A stretch of DNA of 64,000 bases. It comes from Gemmatimonadales bacterium. GTDB lineage: Bacteria; Gemmatimonadota; Glassbacteria; GWA2-58-10. Positions 41,088-49,223 of the stretch are shown here, in pieces (the first letter of the stretch is position 1; every line of letters starts with the position of its first letter). Below the pieces are notes generated by a model that searched no databases, was not told where the DNA came from, and saw only the letters and a list, made by a program, of their open reading frames with translations. The stretch is from NCBI GenBank assembly GCA_024278175.1, contig JAJRTS010000071.1:1-64000 (forward strand). Reading direction: 5' to 3'. Made by a program: the position numbers and the translations under genes.

Positions 41088-41999
41088 TCAAGACTCTGCG
41101 CAAATCCATTCCCGCCAGTTGTCGCCAATTCGCCCCTGGCGACGGTAGCGCAGCATGGCCTGGGCGCAGGGACAGTTGCGCCGGGCCGTGGGGTCATGCC
41201 GCTCAGCCAGCAGACGGACGATATCGACAAACCCCCGCACGGCGTCTTCCACCCGCTCCACGCGCTCCTGCTCCAGCATGCCCTCGAACAGTTCACCACC
41301 CCTGAACGGCAGCTCGCGCACGCCCTCCGCCCAGTTGGCGATATAGCAAACCGGGTGGTAGCAGATTTCCAGTTCCCTGGCCAGGAAAGCCTCGGGAGCC
41401 AGGGTCATTCCGACCAGCTCTCCGCCCAGGCGGGAGATCATCCTCACTTCGTCGGCCGTTTCCAGCCGGGGGCCTTCGGTGACTGCGTACACCGCGCCGT
41501 CGTGATATTTGCGCTCCGTACCGGCCAGCACTTCCAGCAGCCGGTCATGAAGGACCGGGCAGAACACCGGGTTCTGCCGGATGAATCCCAGGCCCGTGCC
41601 GCGATAAAAAGTATCTTCCCGCTTGCGGGTAAGGTCGATCAGTCCGGAGGGCAGCACATAGTCTCCCGGCTCGAACAAGGGATTGACCGCGCCGGGTCCG
41701 CTCCAGGCCACCACCCGCGAAGTGCCGATTTCCTTGAGCGCGAAAATCAGCGCCCGGTAGTTTACATCCCAGGCCCCCACCCGGTAGCCCTGGGGCCCGT
41801 GACGGGAAACGAACGCCAGCGAGCCCTCGCCCTGCCGGGGTTCGATCAGCAGGATCTCCTCCACGCGGCCGAACGGAGTCTCTACCGCCAACTCGCCGGT
41901 TACCGCGCCGATCCGGCTCAGGTCCAGATTGTACGCTCCGCTGCCGCCGATAACGGCCAGCACGCCGAACGAGTCGGGAACCGCTGTTTTTTCCGCCAC
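41088..41999 (-). CDS. MTAP/PNP-family nucleoside phosphorylase in menaquinone context
   Basis: A 303-residue member of the methylthioadenosine/purine nucleoside phosphorylase family. AVIGGSGAYNLDL near the start, FVSRHGPQGYRVG, TEGPRLETADEVR and GMTLAPEAFLARE are the phosphate- and nucleoside-binding loops. It differs from common MTAP in a C-terminal tail with CPCAQAMLRYR. GTG 41999 is chosen because GGAGG lies five bases upstream. It sits 51 bases after mqnC, with mqnE in the same region, so the substrate may be aminodeoxyfutalosine rather than methylthioadenosine. That is inference from context. Confidence 0.75.
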   Translation of the reverse strand: MAEKTAVPDSFGVLAVIGGSGAYNLDLSRIGAVTGELAVETPFGRVEEILLIEPRQGEGSLAFVSRHGPQGYRVGAWDVNYRALIFALKEIGTSRVVAWSGPGAVNPLFEPGDYVLPSGLIDLTRKREDTFYRGTGLGFIRQNPVFCPVLHDRLLEVLAGTERKYHDGAVYAVTEGPRLETADEVRMISRLGGELVGMTLAPEAFLARELEICYHPVCYIANWAEGVRELPFRGGELFEGMLEQERVERVEDAVRGFVDIVRLLAERHDPTARRNCPCAQAMLRYRRQGRIGDNWREWICAES

Positions 42000-42050
42000 A
42001 GAGACCTCCACGGTTTCTGGCGGGGCGTGTGATTTTTTTCAACACCCCTG

Positions 42051-43082
42051 CTATAAATAACGGATTATCGAATAATCCTGCCGCCGCAGAGCGGGCTTGA
42101 ACCCCGCCTGGCTGATCAGGGCCGCGATTGTCTGCTCGTCCATCACCTTGAACCGGCAGCCGGCGGCGCGCACCACGTTTTCCTCCAGCATCGTGCTGCC
42201 GAAATCGTTGGCGCCAAAATGGAGCGCAAGCTGGGCGATATCCGCTCCCTGGGTGACCCAGGAAGCCTGGATGGAGCTGAAGTTGTCCAGCAGCACCCGG
42301 CTGACCGCCAGCACGCGAAGGTAGTAGGCCGGGAACGTGCGCCGCCGTGGCATGCGCGTGTTCGCAGGCTGAAAACTCCAGGGGATAAACGCGGTAAACC
42401 CACCTGTTTTCTCCTGCAGCGTATGCAGGTGCCGCAGGTGGACCACCAGCTCGCGGCTGGTCTCCCCCAACCCGTACACCATCGTGGCGGTGGTGCGCAT
42501 TCCCATCCGGTGGGCCGTTTCGTGGATTTTGAGCCACGCGCGCACACCGACCTTGTTAACGCTGACTGCTTTTCTCACCCTGGCGCAGAGCATCTCCGCG
42601 CCAGCGCCGGGGATCGAGTCCAGACCGGCGCTGCGCAGGCGGCCGAGTACCAGCTCGTGGCTCAGGCCGGAGAGCCGGCTGAAGTGGTCGATCTCAGGAG
42701 CGGAGAAAGCGTGCGTGTGGATCGGATGGTTGATTTTGATATAGCGCAGCAGGCCCTCGTACCAACTCAGCGGCAAATCGGGATGAAGGCCGCCCTGGAG
42801 CAGTATCTGCACGGCGCCCAGACTCTTCGCTTCCGCTATTTTCTCGCCGATTTTTTCGTATTCCAGCACGTAACCTCCGTTCTGGCCCGGCCTTTTATGA
42901 AACGCGCAGAAACGGCAGCGGCTGATACAGACGTTGGTATAATTGATATTGCGGTCGTTGATAAAAGTGGCCACACCGTCCGGGTGCAGCCGCCGCCGGA
43001 GCTCATCGGCCCGGCTGGCCAGCTCGTGAAGCCCGGTGCGCTCGATCAACTCCGTTCCCCGACTTAAAAAACTGCGGCTCAT
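42051..43082 (-). CDS. mqnC: Cyclic dehypoxanthinyl futalosine synthase MqnC
   Basis: A 343-residue radical SAM enzyme of the futalosine menaquinone pathway. It cyclises dehypoxanthine futalosine. The iron-sulfur cluster ligands are Cys52, Cys56 and Cys59 (VCISRCRFC). The segment FINDRNINYTNVC, HTHAFSAPEI, SIPGAGAEMLC and TATMVYGLGET are characteristic of MqnC. Length is typical. The distinct mqnE lies about 3 kb away on the same strand. The MTAP-like gene is immediately downstream. Confidence 0.92.
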   Translation of the reverse strand: MSRSFLSRGTELIERTGLHELASRADELRRRLHPDGVATFINDRNINYTNVCISRCRFCAFHKRPGQNGGYVLEYEKIGEKIAEAKSLGAVQILLQGGLHPDLPLSWYEGLLRYIKINHPIHTHAFSAPEIDHFSRLSGLSHELVLGRLRSAGLDSIPGAGAEMLCARVRKAVSVNKVGVRAWLKIHETAHRMGMRTTATMVYGLGETSRELVVHLRHLHTLQEKTGGFTAFIPWSFQPANTRMPRRRTFPAYYLRVLAVSRVLLDNFSSIQASWVTQGADIAQLALHFGANDFGSTMLEENVVRAAGCRFKVMDEQTIAALISQAGFKPALRRQDYSIIRYL

Positions 43083-43233
43083 GCCAGACCCTGTCCGCTA
43101 CGCCTGGAAGAATAAGTGAACAAAAACGCAGCCGGGCAGTTGTGTAGCACCGGCGCAGCCAAAAGATGATTAATAGAGGTTCCCTAAATATAAAAGACAA
43201 GCGGCGGCGAACCAACCAAATTGCCTGCCGGAG

Positions 43234-43270
43234 AAAAAAAGCGGAAGCCCGGCTGGGGACTTCCGCTTTT
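43234..43270 (-). terminator. Intrinsic terminator of nhaD
   Basis: GCGGAAG (43241-43247) pairs with CTTCCGC (43260-43266). On the minus strand the stem is followed by TTTTTTT. It lies 32 bases after the nhaD stop and separates it from mqnC. Confidence 0.85.
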
Positions 43271-43301
43271 CATGATTTTCTCTGGTACTTATTCGTCGGC
43301 T

Positions 43302-44765
43302 TTAGAAAAATACCAGCGCGACGATAAAGAACAACGGCAGCAGAATGCCACCCGAATAAAGCATGTAGCCGAAAAAGCTCGGCATTTTGATCCCGCTTTC
43401 CTCGGCAATCGAGCGTACCATGAAGTTGGGAGCGTTGCCGATATAGGTGTTGGCTCCCATGAACACCGCGCCGCAGCTTATCGCTTCGAGGAAAACCTTG
43501 TGCGTGGTCATCAAATCGGGTACGGCGACAGCCTCGGGTACTCCGGGCAGGAGCTGGCCGAGAGCGCTGTTAAAAAACGTAAGGTACGTTGGCGCATTGT
43601 CCAGGAAGCTGGAAAGGATGCCCGTGACCCAGAAATAATGGTGCGGCTCCTTAACCGCCATGACCAGAAACGCCAGTGCACCGTGCTCGCCTGCCCGCAG
43701 AATGGCCAGAGCGGGAATAATAGTCATGAAAATACCGGCGAACAGGTAAGCCACTTCCTGGATTGGAAACCAACTGAACTCGTTCTCTTTTCTCAGTACG
43801 CTGGGCGTGAACTTGAGCGAGAGCAGGCCCATCACCACGATCAGCACATCGCGCAGAAGGCTCTGTACATCCATCTGCACACCGCCGATATTGACCTCAC
43901 CCAGATGGACCGTTCCGCTCATCAGCACGCTGCCGATGATTCCCAGCAGGAAAATCATGTTGTAGAGGCCGACAATCTTGATCTTTTCCTGCTCACCGTC
44001 CTGCGCCGCCGCGCCGGAAGGTGGCTCTTTTTTGTACAGGACCGTGTCGACCACGAAGAACAGCACCAGCAGAATCACCGCCACGAACGACATCATCGGC
44101 AGCAGCTTCATCGTCCAGAAGAACGAGACGCCGTGCAGGAAGCCCAGGAACAGCGGCGGATCGCCCAGCGGGGTGAGACTGCCGCCGATATTGGCCACCA
44201 GGAAGATGAAGAAAACGATAATGTGAACCTTGTTCTGACGCTCCTTGTTCGAGCGGATTATCGGCCGGATCAGCAACATCGCCGCCCCGGTGGTTCCAAC
44301 CCAGGAGGCGATAACCGTACCGATCAGCAGAAACGTCGTGTTAACGACCGGGGTACCCTTCATCTTGCCGCGCACCAGGATCCCGCCGCTGACAGTATAC
44401 AGGCCCCAGAGCAGGATGATGAACGGGATATAATCGACGAGGTAAATATGCAGGATTTCGTGCCAGGCCTCACCGCCGTAGGCGATCATGAACGGCACGG
44501 CAAACAGCAACGCCCAGGCCGCGCTGATCTTGGGAAAATGGTGATGCCAGAGATCCGGTGCAACCAGCGGGAAAATCGCGATACTGAGCAGAATCCCGGC
44601 GAAAGGGACAATCGACCAGAGGGGAAGAATGCTGCCCAGCTCCGGCCCGGCTTGCTGGCCTCCGCCCTCGGCGGCCAGCAACACTGCTCCGCCGGTAAGA
44701 GAATCAATAGCGGTCAACGCGGCGGCTGACAGTACCGCGAGGGCTAAAAACTGTAATTTTCGCAT
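43302..44765 (-). CDS. nhaD: NhaD-type sodium/proton antiporter
   Basis: A 487-residue membrane protein with about 12-13 helices, of the ion-transporter superfamily NhaD branch. Family features include WVGTTGAAMLLIRPIIRSNKER, FFIFLVANIGGSLTPLGDPPLFLGFL and SSFLDNAPTYLTFFN. It exports Na+ (or Li+) in exchange for protons. An N-terminal hydrophobic segment may be an extra helix or signal. GGAGCGACGAG precedes the ATG. It suggests a saline or alkaline habitat or a sodium cycle. A terminator follows. Confidence 0.92.
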   Translation of the reverse strand: MRKLQFLALAVLSAAALTAIDSLTGGAVLLAAEGGGQQAGPELGSILPLWSIVPFAGILLSIAIFPLVAPDLWHHHFPKISAAWALLFAVPFMIAYGGEAWHEILHIYLVDYIPFIILLWGLYTVSGGILVRGKMKGTPVVNTTFLLIGTVIASWVGTTGAAMLLIRPIIRSNKERQNKVHIIVFFIFLVANIGGSLTPLGDPPLFLGFLHGVSFFWTMKLLPMMSFVAVILLVLFFVVDTVLYKKEPPSGAAAQDGEQEKIKIVGLYNMIFLLGIIGSVLMSGTVHLGEVNIGGVQMDVQSLLRDVLIVVMGLLSLKFTPSVLRKENEFSWFPIQEVAYLFAGIFMTIIPALAILRAGEHGALAFLVMAVKEPHHYFWVTGILSSFLDNAPTYLTFFNSALGQLLPGVPEAVAVPDLMTTHKVFLEAISCGAVFMGANTYIGNAPNFMVRSIAEESGIKMPSFFGYMLYSGGILLPLFFIVALVFF

Positions 44766-45065
44766 CTCGTCGCTCCGTTGATGTGATTTTGATCAATCTC
44801 CCGTTTTATGCGAAGGATTCAATTTATACTAACGGAATCTTTTTGCCAATGTTTAAACAATTGTCGTGCATCAGCATCCATTATGCAGATCTTGCCCCGA
44901 ACAACATTTCGCTGGCCGGGCAGCACCGGGGCGAGAGGCACACAGGAATGAATTCAGTCGGCCGGATGCACGTTGGAGACCGCAGCCATGCGTTCCCCGG
45001 ACAATAGCAGGAGACAGGTATAGTGAACATCCACCCGACGGCCAAGGCTCAACATATCCAGTCGA
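44766..45065. other. Intergenic region between nhaD and esterase genes
   Basis: 300 bases hold the nhaD promoter region. On the minus strand TTGGCA and TATAAA lie about 15 bases apart near 44825-44852. No convincing gene or RNA is seen. Confidence 0.4.
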
Positions 45066-45986
45066 TTACAGGTTTTCCTTCAACCATAGCATGATGTCAT
45101 GGTTGTATTTATCCGGAGGCAGAAAATGCTGCTCGTCGTACTCGATAAGCTTTTTTCCCCCCCCCACGAGCTTGAATAGCTCCCGCGCCCTTGCGATGCG
45201 AAGCTCGGAGTCCCGCAGGGCAATCACCACCATCAGCGGGCTGGTGATCCGCGGAAAATAGTTGCTCGAATTCACGACCATTCCCGGCGCATCCTGCCTT
45301 GTACCAAAATCGGTTGCCGGCACCGTGAGCACCGTGGTCTTGATTCTCGGCTCCACGGCCGCCAGCACGGAGCCGATCCAGCCGCCCAAGCTCCCGCCTA
45401 GCACAGCGATACGCTCCGGGTCGATTTCCGGCCGCTGCTGGAGGTAATCGATTCCGCGCCTGAGGTCCACCACGGTCTGGGCCATCCAGTCACGGGTGGA
45501 GTACGGGCCGAAATCGTAATCGCTCTCTGAGGTGTCCTCGCGGCGCCGCTCACCGAAAAGGAAATGATCCGGCACCAGCACGGCGTAGCCGTTCGCGGTC
45601 AGGATCGGCAGCCAGGCCTGGACCCAGTCCTCGTTTTTGCCCCAGAACAGGTTCCAGCCGTGCATCAGCACAACAACAGGCAGTTTCTTGCCTTCGCTGT
45701 CCTTGGGGATGGCCAGATAGGCCGGCACACGTTGTCCGCGCACACTGCTGTAGGAAACCTTGGTGATCACCTGGGGCCCGCGCCAGGGCCACTTGTCGAA
45801 CACCTTCGGGTTGAGCGGCAGTTTTTTGTCGTACTTAAAATACTCCCTGATCAGCTCGAAAGTGGCACTGTCCACCGGGGTCTCGATAGCCGAACCGTCT
45901 GATTGAGCCTTGCCAGTAGCGGCAAACCCGAGCGAGAAAAAAACAGTAAATAAAATTGCCGGTAAAACGCAGCGTTTGCCGTACAT
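45066..45986 (-). CDS. Exported alpha/beta hydrolase (dienelactone hydrolase/esterase-like)
   Basis: A 306-residue hydrolase with a signal peptide (cleavage near KAQS, residue 28). The catalytic serine lies in LGGSLGGW (about 200), with a probable acid in ALRDSEL and a histidine in DEQHF or KYNHD near the end. HGWNLFWGKNEDW carries the oxyanion loop. The fold is like acetyl-xylan esterase/dienelactone hydrolase. The natural substrate is unknown. It lies between nhaD and mqnE with no evident link to either. Confidence 0.8.
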   Translation of the reverse strand: MYGKRCVLPAILFTVFFSLGFAATGKAQSDGSAIETPVDSATFELIREYFKYDKKLPLNPKVFDKWPWRGPQVITKVSYSSVRGQRVPAYLAIPKDSEGKKLPVVVLMHGWNLFWGKNEDWVQAWLPILTANGYAVLVPDHFLFGERRREDTSESDYDFGPYSTRDWMAQTVVDLRRGIDYLQQRPEIDPERIAVLGGSLGGWIGSVLAAVEPRIKTTVLTVPATDFGTRQDAPGMVVNSSNYFPRITSPLMVVIALRDSELRIARARELFKLVGGGKKLIEYDEQHFLPPDKYNHDIMLWLKENL

Positions 45987-46009
45987 GATATGCTCCCTCA
46001 GAAAGAGAT

Positions 46010-47074
46010 TCAGCGCTGTAGAGGATTATAAAGCGTATCGCGCTCCACCGGTGTGCGGCCGGCGTCGATAATTATCCGTTCCAGTTCCTCGCCGGGCATG
46101 TGTTGCGGTGTGTCGGCCCCGGCCTCGTGGGTAATTTTCTCTTCAAGCACGGTCCCGTTAACGTCGTCCGCCCCGAAAAAGAGCGCCATCTGGGTCAGCG
46201 CAACACCGAGCATAATCCAGAACGCCTTGATATGATTGATGTTATCCAGTATCAGCCGGGCCGCCGCCATCGTTTTCATCACGTCAATCCCGCCTGTTTT
46301 GCTCAACTGCTCCAGGCGCGTGTTCCAGGGATGAAACAGCAGCGGAATAAACGAGTTGAACCCGCCGGTCTCGTCCTGAAGCTCACGGATGGCCAGCATG
46401 TGGTCCACCCGGTCCGCCGCCGACTCGATATGGCCGAACAACATGGTGACATTGGTGGGAATATCAAGTTGATGGGCCTGACGCATCACTGCCAGGTAGC
46501 GCTTGCCGCTGATCTTTTCCGGGCAGATTTTACCGCGGACCGCGGGGGCGAATATCTCTCCCCCGCCTCCGGGTAACGATCCCAGGCCGTTTTCACGAAG
46601 GGCCGTGAGCGTCTCGCGCACACCAACCCGACTGACCCGGGCGATATTATCGATCTCCACAGCGGTGAACGCCTGCAGGTGAGCGCCGGGATAGGCTTTC
46701 TTCAGGGCGCTCAGCATCTTGCAGTAGTAGCTTAGCTTCGCCCGGGGATGGCAGCCGCCAACGATGTGGAACTCCACCGCCTTGCTATGCCAAAGCTGTG
46801 CCGCCTTGGCCAGCACCTGCTCGACAGGCATGTTAAACGCGTCCGCCTGTTCCTGCTTGCGACGGTAGGCGCAGAACGCGCAGTCGTTGACACAAACGTT
46901 GGTGTAGTTGATATGCAGGTTGTTTATGTAATAAACCCGGTCATCGTTTTTGAGGCGGTTGGCGTAATCGGCCAGCCGTCCCAGGCCGAGCAGATCATTT
47001 GTTGCAAACAGAGCCAGCCCGTCTTCACGACCCAGGCGTTTTCCCGCTGACAGCTTTTGGGCCACCACGGTCAA
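46010..47074 (-). CDS. mqnE: Aminodeoxyfutalosine synthase MqnE
   Basis: A radical SAM enzyme of 354 residues from the TTG at 47074. It adds a SAM-derived adenosyl radical to the MqnA product to form aminodeoxyfutalosine. Cluster ligands are Cys61, Cys65 and Cys68 (VCVNDCAFC). HIVGGCHP, AFTAVEIDNI, SLPGGGGEIF and the final AGRTPVERDTLYNPL are typical of MqnE. Codons before the TTG keep reading family-like sequence (ELAQGLFDPAL) back to the stop of the acyl-CoA dehydrogenase, with AGGGGGAGG at 47120-47128 but no ATG, GTG or TTG. The true start may therefore be a rare codon upstream. Confidence 0.9.
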   Translation of the reverse strand: MTVVAQKLSAGKRLGREDGLALFATNDLLGLGRLADYANRLKNDDRVYYINNLHINYTNVCVNDCAFCAYRRKQEQADAFNMPVEQVLAKAAQLWHSKAVEFHIVGGCHPRAKLSYYCKMLSALKKAYPGAHLQAFTAVEIDNIARVSRVGVRETLTALRENGLGSLPGGGGEIFAPAVRGKICPEKISGKRYLAVMRQAHQLDIPTNVTMLFGHIESAADRVDHMLAIRELQDETGGFNSFIPLLFHPWNTRLEQLSKTGGIDVMKTMAAARLILDNINHIKAFWIMLGVALTQMALFFGADDVNGTVLEEKITHEAGADTPQHMPGEELERIIIDAGRTPVERDTLYNPLQR

Positions 47075-47128
47075 TGCCGGATCGAAAAGGCCCTGCGCAA
47101 GTTCCCTTTCGATCTCGCGCCTCCCCCT

Positions 47129-48283
47129 TTACCTGCTGGCCAGTTCCCTGACCAGCGCACCGGCGATAATCTGGCGCTGAATCTGATTCGTGCCCTCGTA
47201 GATCTGGCAGATCTTGGCGTCACGGAAGAACTTCTCCGCCGGGTAATCTTTCATGTAACCGTAGCCGCCCATGATCTGGATCGCATCGGTAGCCACCCTC
47301 ATCGCCACATCGCTGGGGAACACCTTGCACATGGCGCTTTCCTTGCCGTAATGGCGCGCGCCGCTGTCGATCATGCGGGCGACCTGGTAGGTAAGCGTGC
47401 GGGCCGCCTCGATCTCGATGGCCATGTCGGCGAGCATGAAACTCACAGCCTGGAAATTGAGGATCGACTGACCGAACTGGTGGCGCGTGTGGGCGTACTC
47501 AAGCGCCGCCTCGAACGCACCCTGAGCGATACCGATCGCCTGAGCGCCGATACCGGGGCGGCTCTTGTCGAAAGTACGCATGGCGATCCCGAAACCGCCT
47601 CCCTCGCGGCCCAGCAGGTTCTCTTTCGGAATGACGCAGTCCTCGAAAACCACCTCGAAAGTGGCGGAGCAGCGGATCCCGAGCTTGTCCTCTTTTTTGC
47701 CGAAAGAGAGGCCCTTTGTGCCCTTTTCCACCACGAACGCGCTGATCCCGCGAGCGCCCTTGTTCTTGTCGGTCTTGGCGAACACCGTATAGACGTGGGC
47801 TTCCTTGCCGTTGGTGATCCACTGCTTGGTACCGTTGAGCACATACCCATCGCCTGTTTTTTGCGCCACTGTCTGGATATTGCTGGCATCGCTGCCCGCT
47901 CCGGACTCCGTGAGGCAGAACGCGGCGTATTTCTCGCCGGAAGCGATGTCGGGAAGGAAGCGTTTTTTCTGCTCTTCGTTGCCGCCGATGATGATCGGGA
48001 AACTGCCCAGGGCGCTGGCTGCATAGGTTACGCCTACACCGCCGCAGGCCCGGCTGATCTCCTCGGTGGCGATAGCCAGCTCAAGCACGCCCATGCCGAT
48101 CCCGTCATATTCCTCCGGGATATAGATCGCGGGAAGACCGGCCTCGGCAATCTCAGCCATGATCTTGTGGGGGAACTGTGCATCGCGGTCGAGCTGTTCG
48201 CGTTGGGGTACTATATGGGTTTCCGCGATCCTGCGCGCAAGTCGTTTGATTTCAAGCTGTTCTTCCGTCAGAAAATATTCCAT
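47129..48283 (-). CDS. Acyl-CoA dehydrogenase
   Basis: A 384-residue FAD flavoprotein. It oxidises acyl-CoA to trans-2-enoyl-CoA and passes electrons to ETF. The FAD-binding segment CLTESGAGSDAS, the substrate-loop RHQFGQ and IQIMGGYGYMKDYPAEK are present. The catalytic glutamate is in QIYEGTNQIQR near residue 365, the position of short-chain and butyryl-CoA dehydrogenases. Length is normal. It lies between rnc and mqnE. The preferred chain length cannot be told. Confidence 0.92.
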   Translation of the reverse strand: MEYFLTEEQLEIKRLARRIAETHIVPQREQLDRDAQFPHKIMAEIAEAGLPAIYIPEEYDGIGMGVLELAIATEEISRACGGVGVTYAASALGSFPIIIGGNEEQKKRFLPDIASGEKYAAFCLTESGAGSDASNIQTVAQKTGDGYVLNGTKQWITNGKEAHVYTVFAKTDKNKGARGISAFVVEKGTKGLSFGKKEDKLGIRCSATFEVVFEDCVIPKENLLGREGGGFGIAMRTFDKSRPGIGAQAIGIAQGAFEAALEYAHTRHQFGQSILNFQAVSFMLADMAIEIEAARTLTYQVARMIDSGARHYGKESAMCKVFPSDVAMRVATDAIQIMGGYGYMKDYPAEKFFRDAKICQIYEGTNQIQRQIIAGALVRELASR

Positions 48284-48309
48284 AGCGGCTCCCTGAGTGG
48301 TATTGGTCT

Positions 48310-49110
48310 CTATGAATCATCGTCAGAGCTGTTATCTTCGTTGGCGTTCAACAAAATTTCATCCAGATTGTTCACGGCCTGCATGGCCGCGGCCTTTTCA
48401 GCGTCTTTTTTACAGGCCCCACTGCCACTGCCCATCAATTTTCCAGCCACCCGGACCTCGCAGAGAAATTCCCTGGCGTGCTCGGGACCGTTGATCGCCA
48501 CTATGCGGTAGCAGGGCTGGCAACGGAAATTGACCTGGGCCAGATGCAGCAGCCGGTTCTTGGCCTCCTGGAAATCATCGTAACCCACCTCGCACTTGCC
48601 ACTGTCCAGGATTTTCTCGAAGACGAAACTGCGTGCCGCCTCCAGCCCGCCATCGAGATAAATCGCCCCGATGACGGCCTCCAGCGAGTTCGACACCATG
48701 GTCTGCTTTCCGCGCTCCAGCTCGCTGAAATTCTCACGCGAGTAGATAACGAATTTTTCCAGTTCGATCCTGGCGGCCGGTCCTGCCAGCGCACAGCGGG
48801 AAACGATTGAGCTTTTCAGGCGGGTCAGTTTGCCTTCCCTGGCGTTTTTGAACCTGGCGTAGAGATAGTCGCTCACCACCAGATCGAGAACAGCATCGCC
48901 CAGGAACTCCAGACGCTCATTGCTGTCGTTGTAGTCGCCACCCCGCTCGTTTACCCAGGAGAGATGAGAAAGCGCCTTGCGCAACAGCGAACGGTCGTTG
49001 AAACGGTAACTGATCTTTTTCTCCAGGCGTTCCAACTGCCTGCCGGAGGACTCCTGCCGCCCGAGCTTTCTCAGCAGCGCCGCCAACATTTTTTTAGGCC
49101 AGCCCAGCAT
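48310..49110 (-). CDS. rnc: Ribonuclease III
   Basis: A 266-residue double-strand-specific endoribonuclease that processes rRNA and mRNAs. The signature NERLEFLGDAVLDLVVSDYL carries the first acidic metal ligands, and NSLEAVIGAIYLDGG the catalytic glutamate. The double-stranded RNA-binding domain covers about 185-255, followed by an acidic tail. ATG 49110 is preferred over TTG 49122; neither has a clear ribosome-binding site. A GC-rich hairpin sits just upstream. rnc is the last gene of the fab block, a frequent arrangement. Confidence 0.93.
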   Translation of the reverse strand: MLGWPKKMLAALLRKLGRQESSGRQLERLEKKISYRFNDRSLLRKALSHLSWVNERGGDYNDSNERLEFLGDAVLDLVVSDYLYARFKNAREGKLTRLKSSIVSRCALAGPAARIELEKFVIYSRENFSELERGKQTMVSNSLEAVIGAIYLDGGLEAARSFVFEKILDSGKCEVGYDDFQEAKNRLLHLAQVNFRCQPCYRIVAINGPEHAREFLCEVRVAGKLMGSGSGACKKDAEKAAAMQAVNNLDEILLNANEDNSSDDDS

Positions 49111-49128
49111 CCATTGATCCAAGAAGGG

Positions 49129-49166
49129 AACCGGGCGGGAGCAATCTGTCCGCCCACCGCCCGGTT
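49129..49166 (-). promoter_or_regulatory. Hairpin between fabF and rnc
   Basis: AACCGGGCGG (49129-49138) pairs with CCGCCCGGTT (49157-49166), a 10-bp GC-rich stem about 20 bases before the rnc start. There is no T-run on the minus strand. It may be a processing site, possibly cut by RNase III itself as known for E. coli rnc. Confidence 0.5.
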
Positions 49167-49223
49167 AATTATGTCCTTGCGTGCCGGAAAGCTAAGCCGC
49201 CGGCGGGGCTGCGCTTTGGAGCA

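Noticed and set aside
42012-42050. A hairpin GGGGCGTGTGA / TCAACACCCC between mqnC and the phosphorylase gene as a third repeat copy
   Set aside because: One arm resembles the repeat's terminal sequence, but the long inner arms are missing; it may just be a terminator-like hairpin.
43221-44729. A 502-codon plus-strand frame opposite nhaD
   Set aside because: Translation is almost entirely polar His, Gln, Arg, Glu and Asp, as expected opposite a membrane protein.
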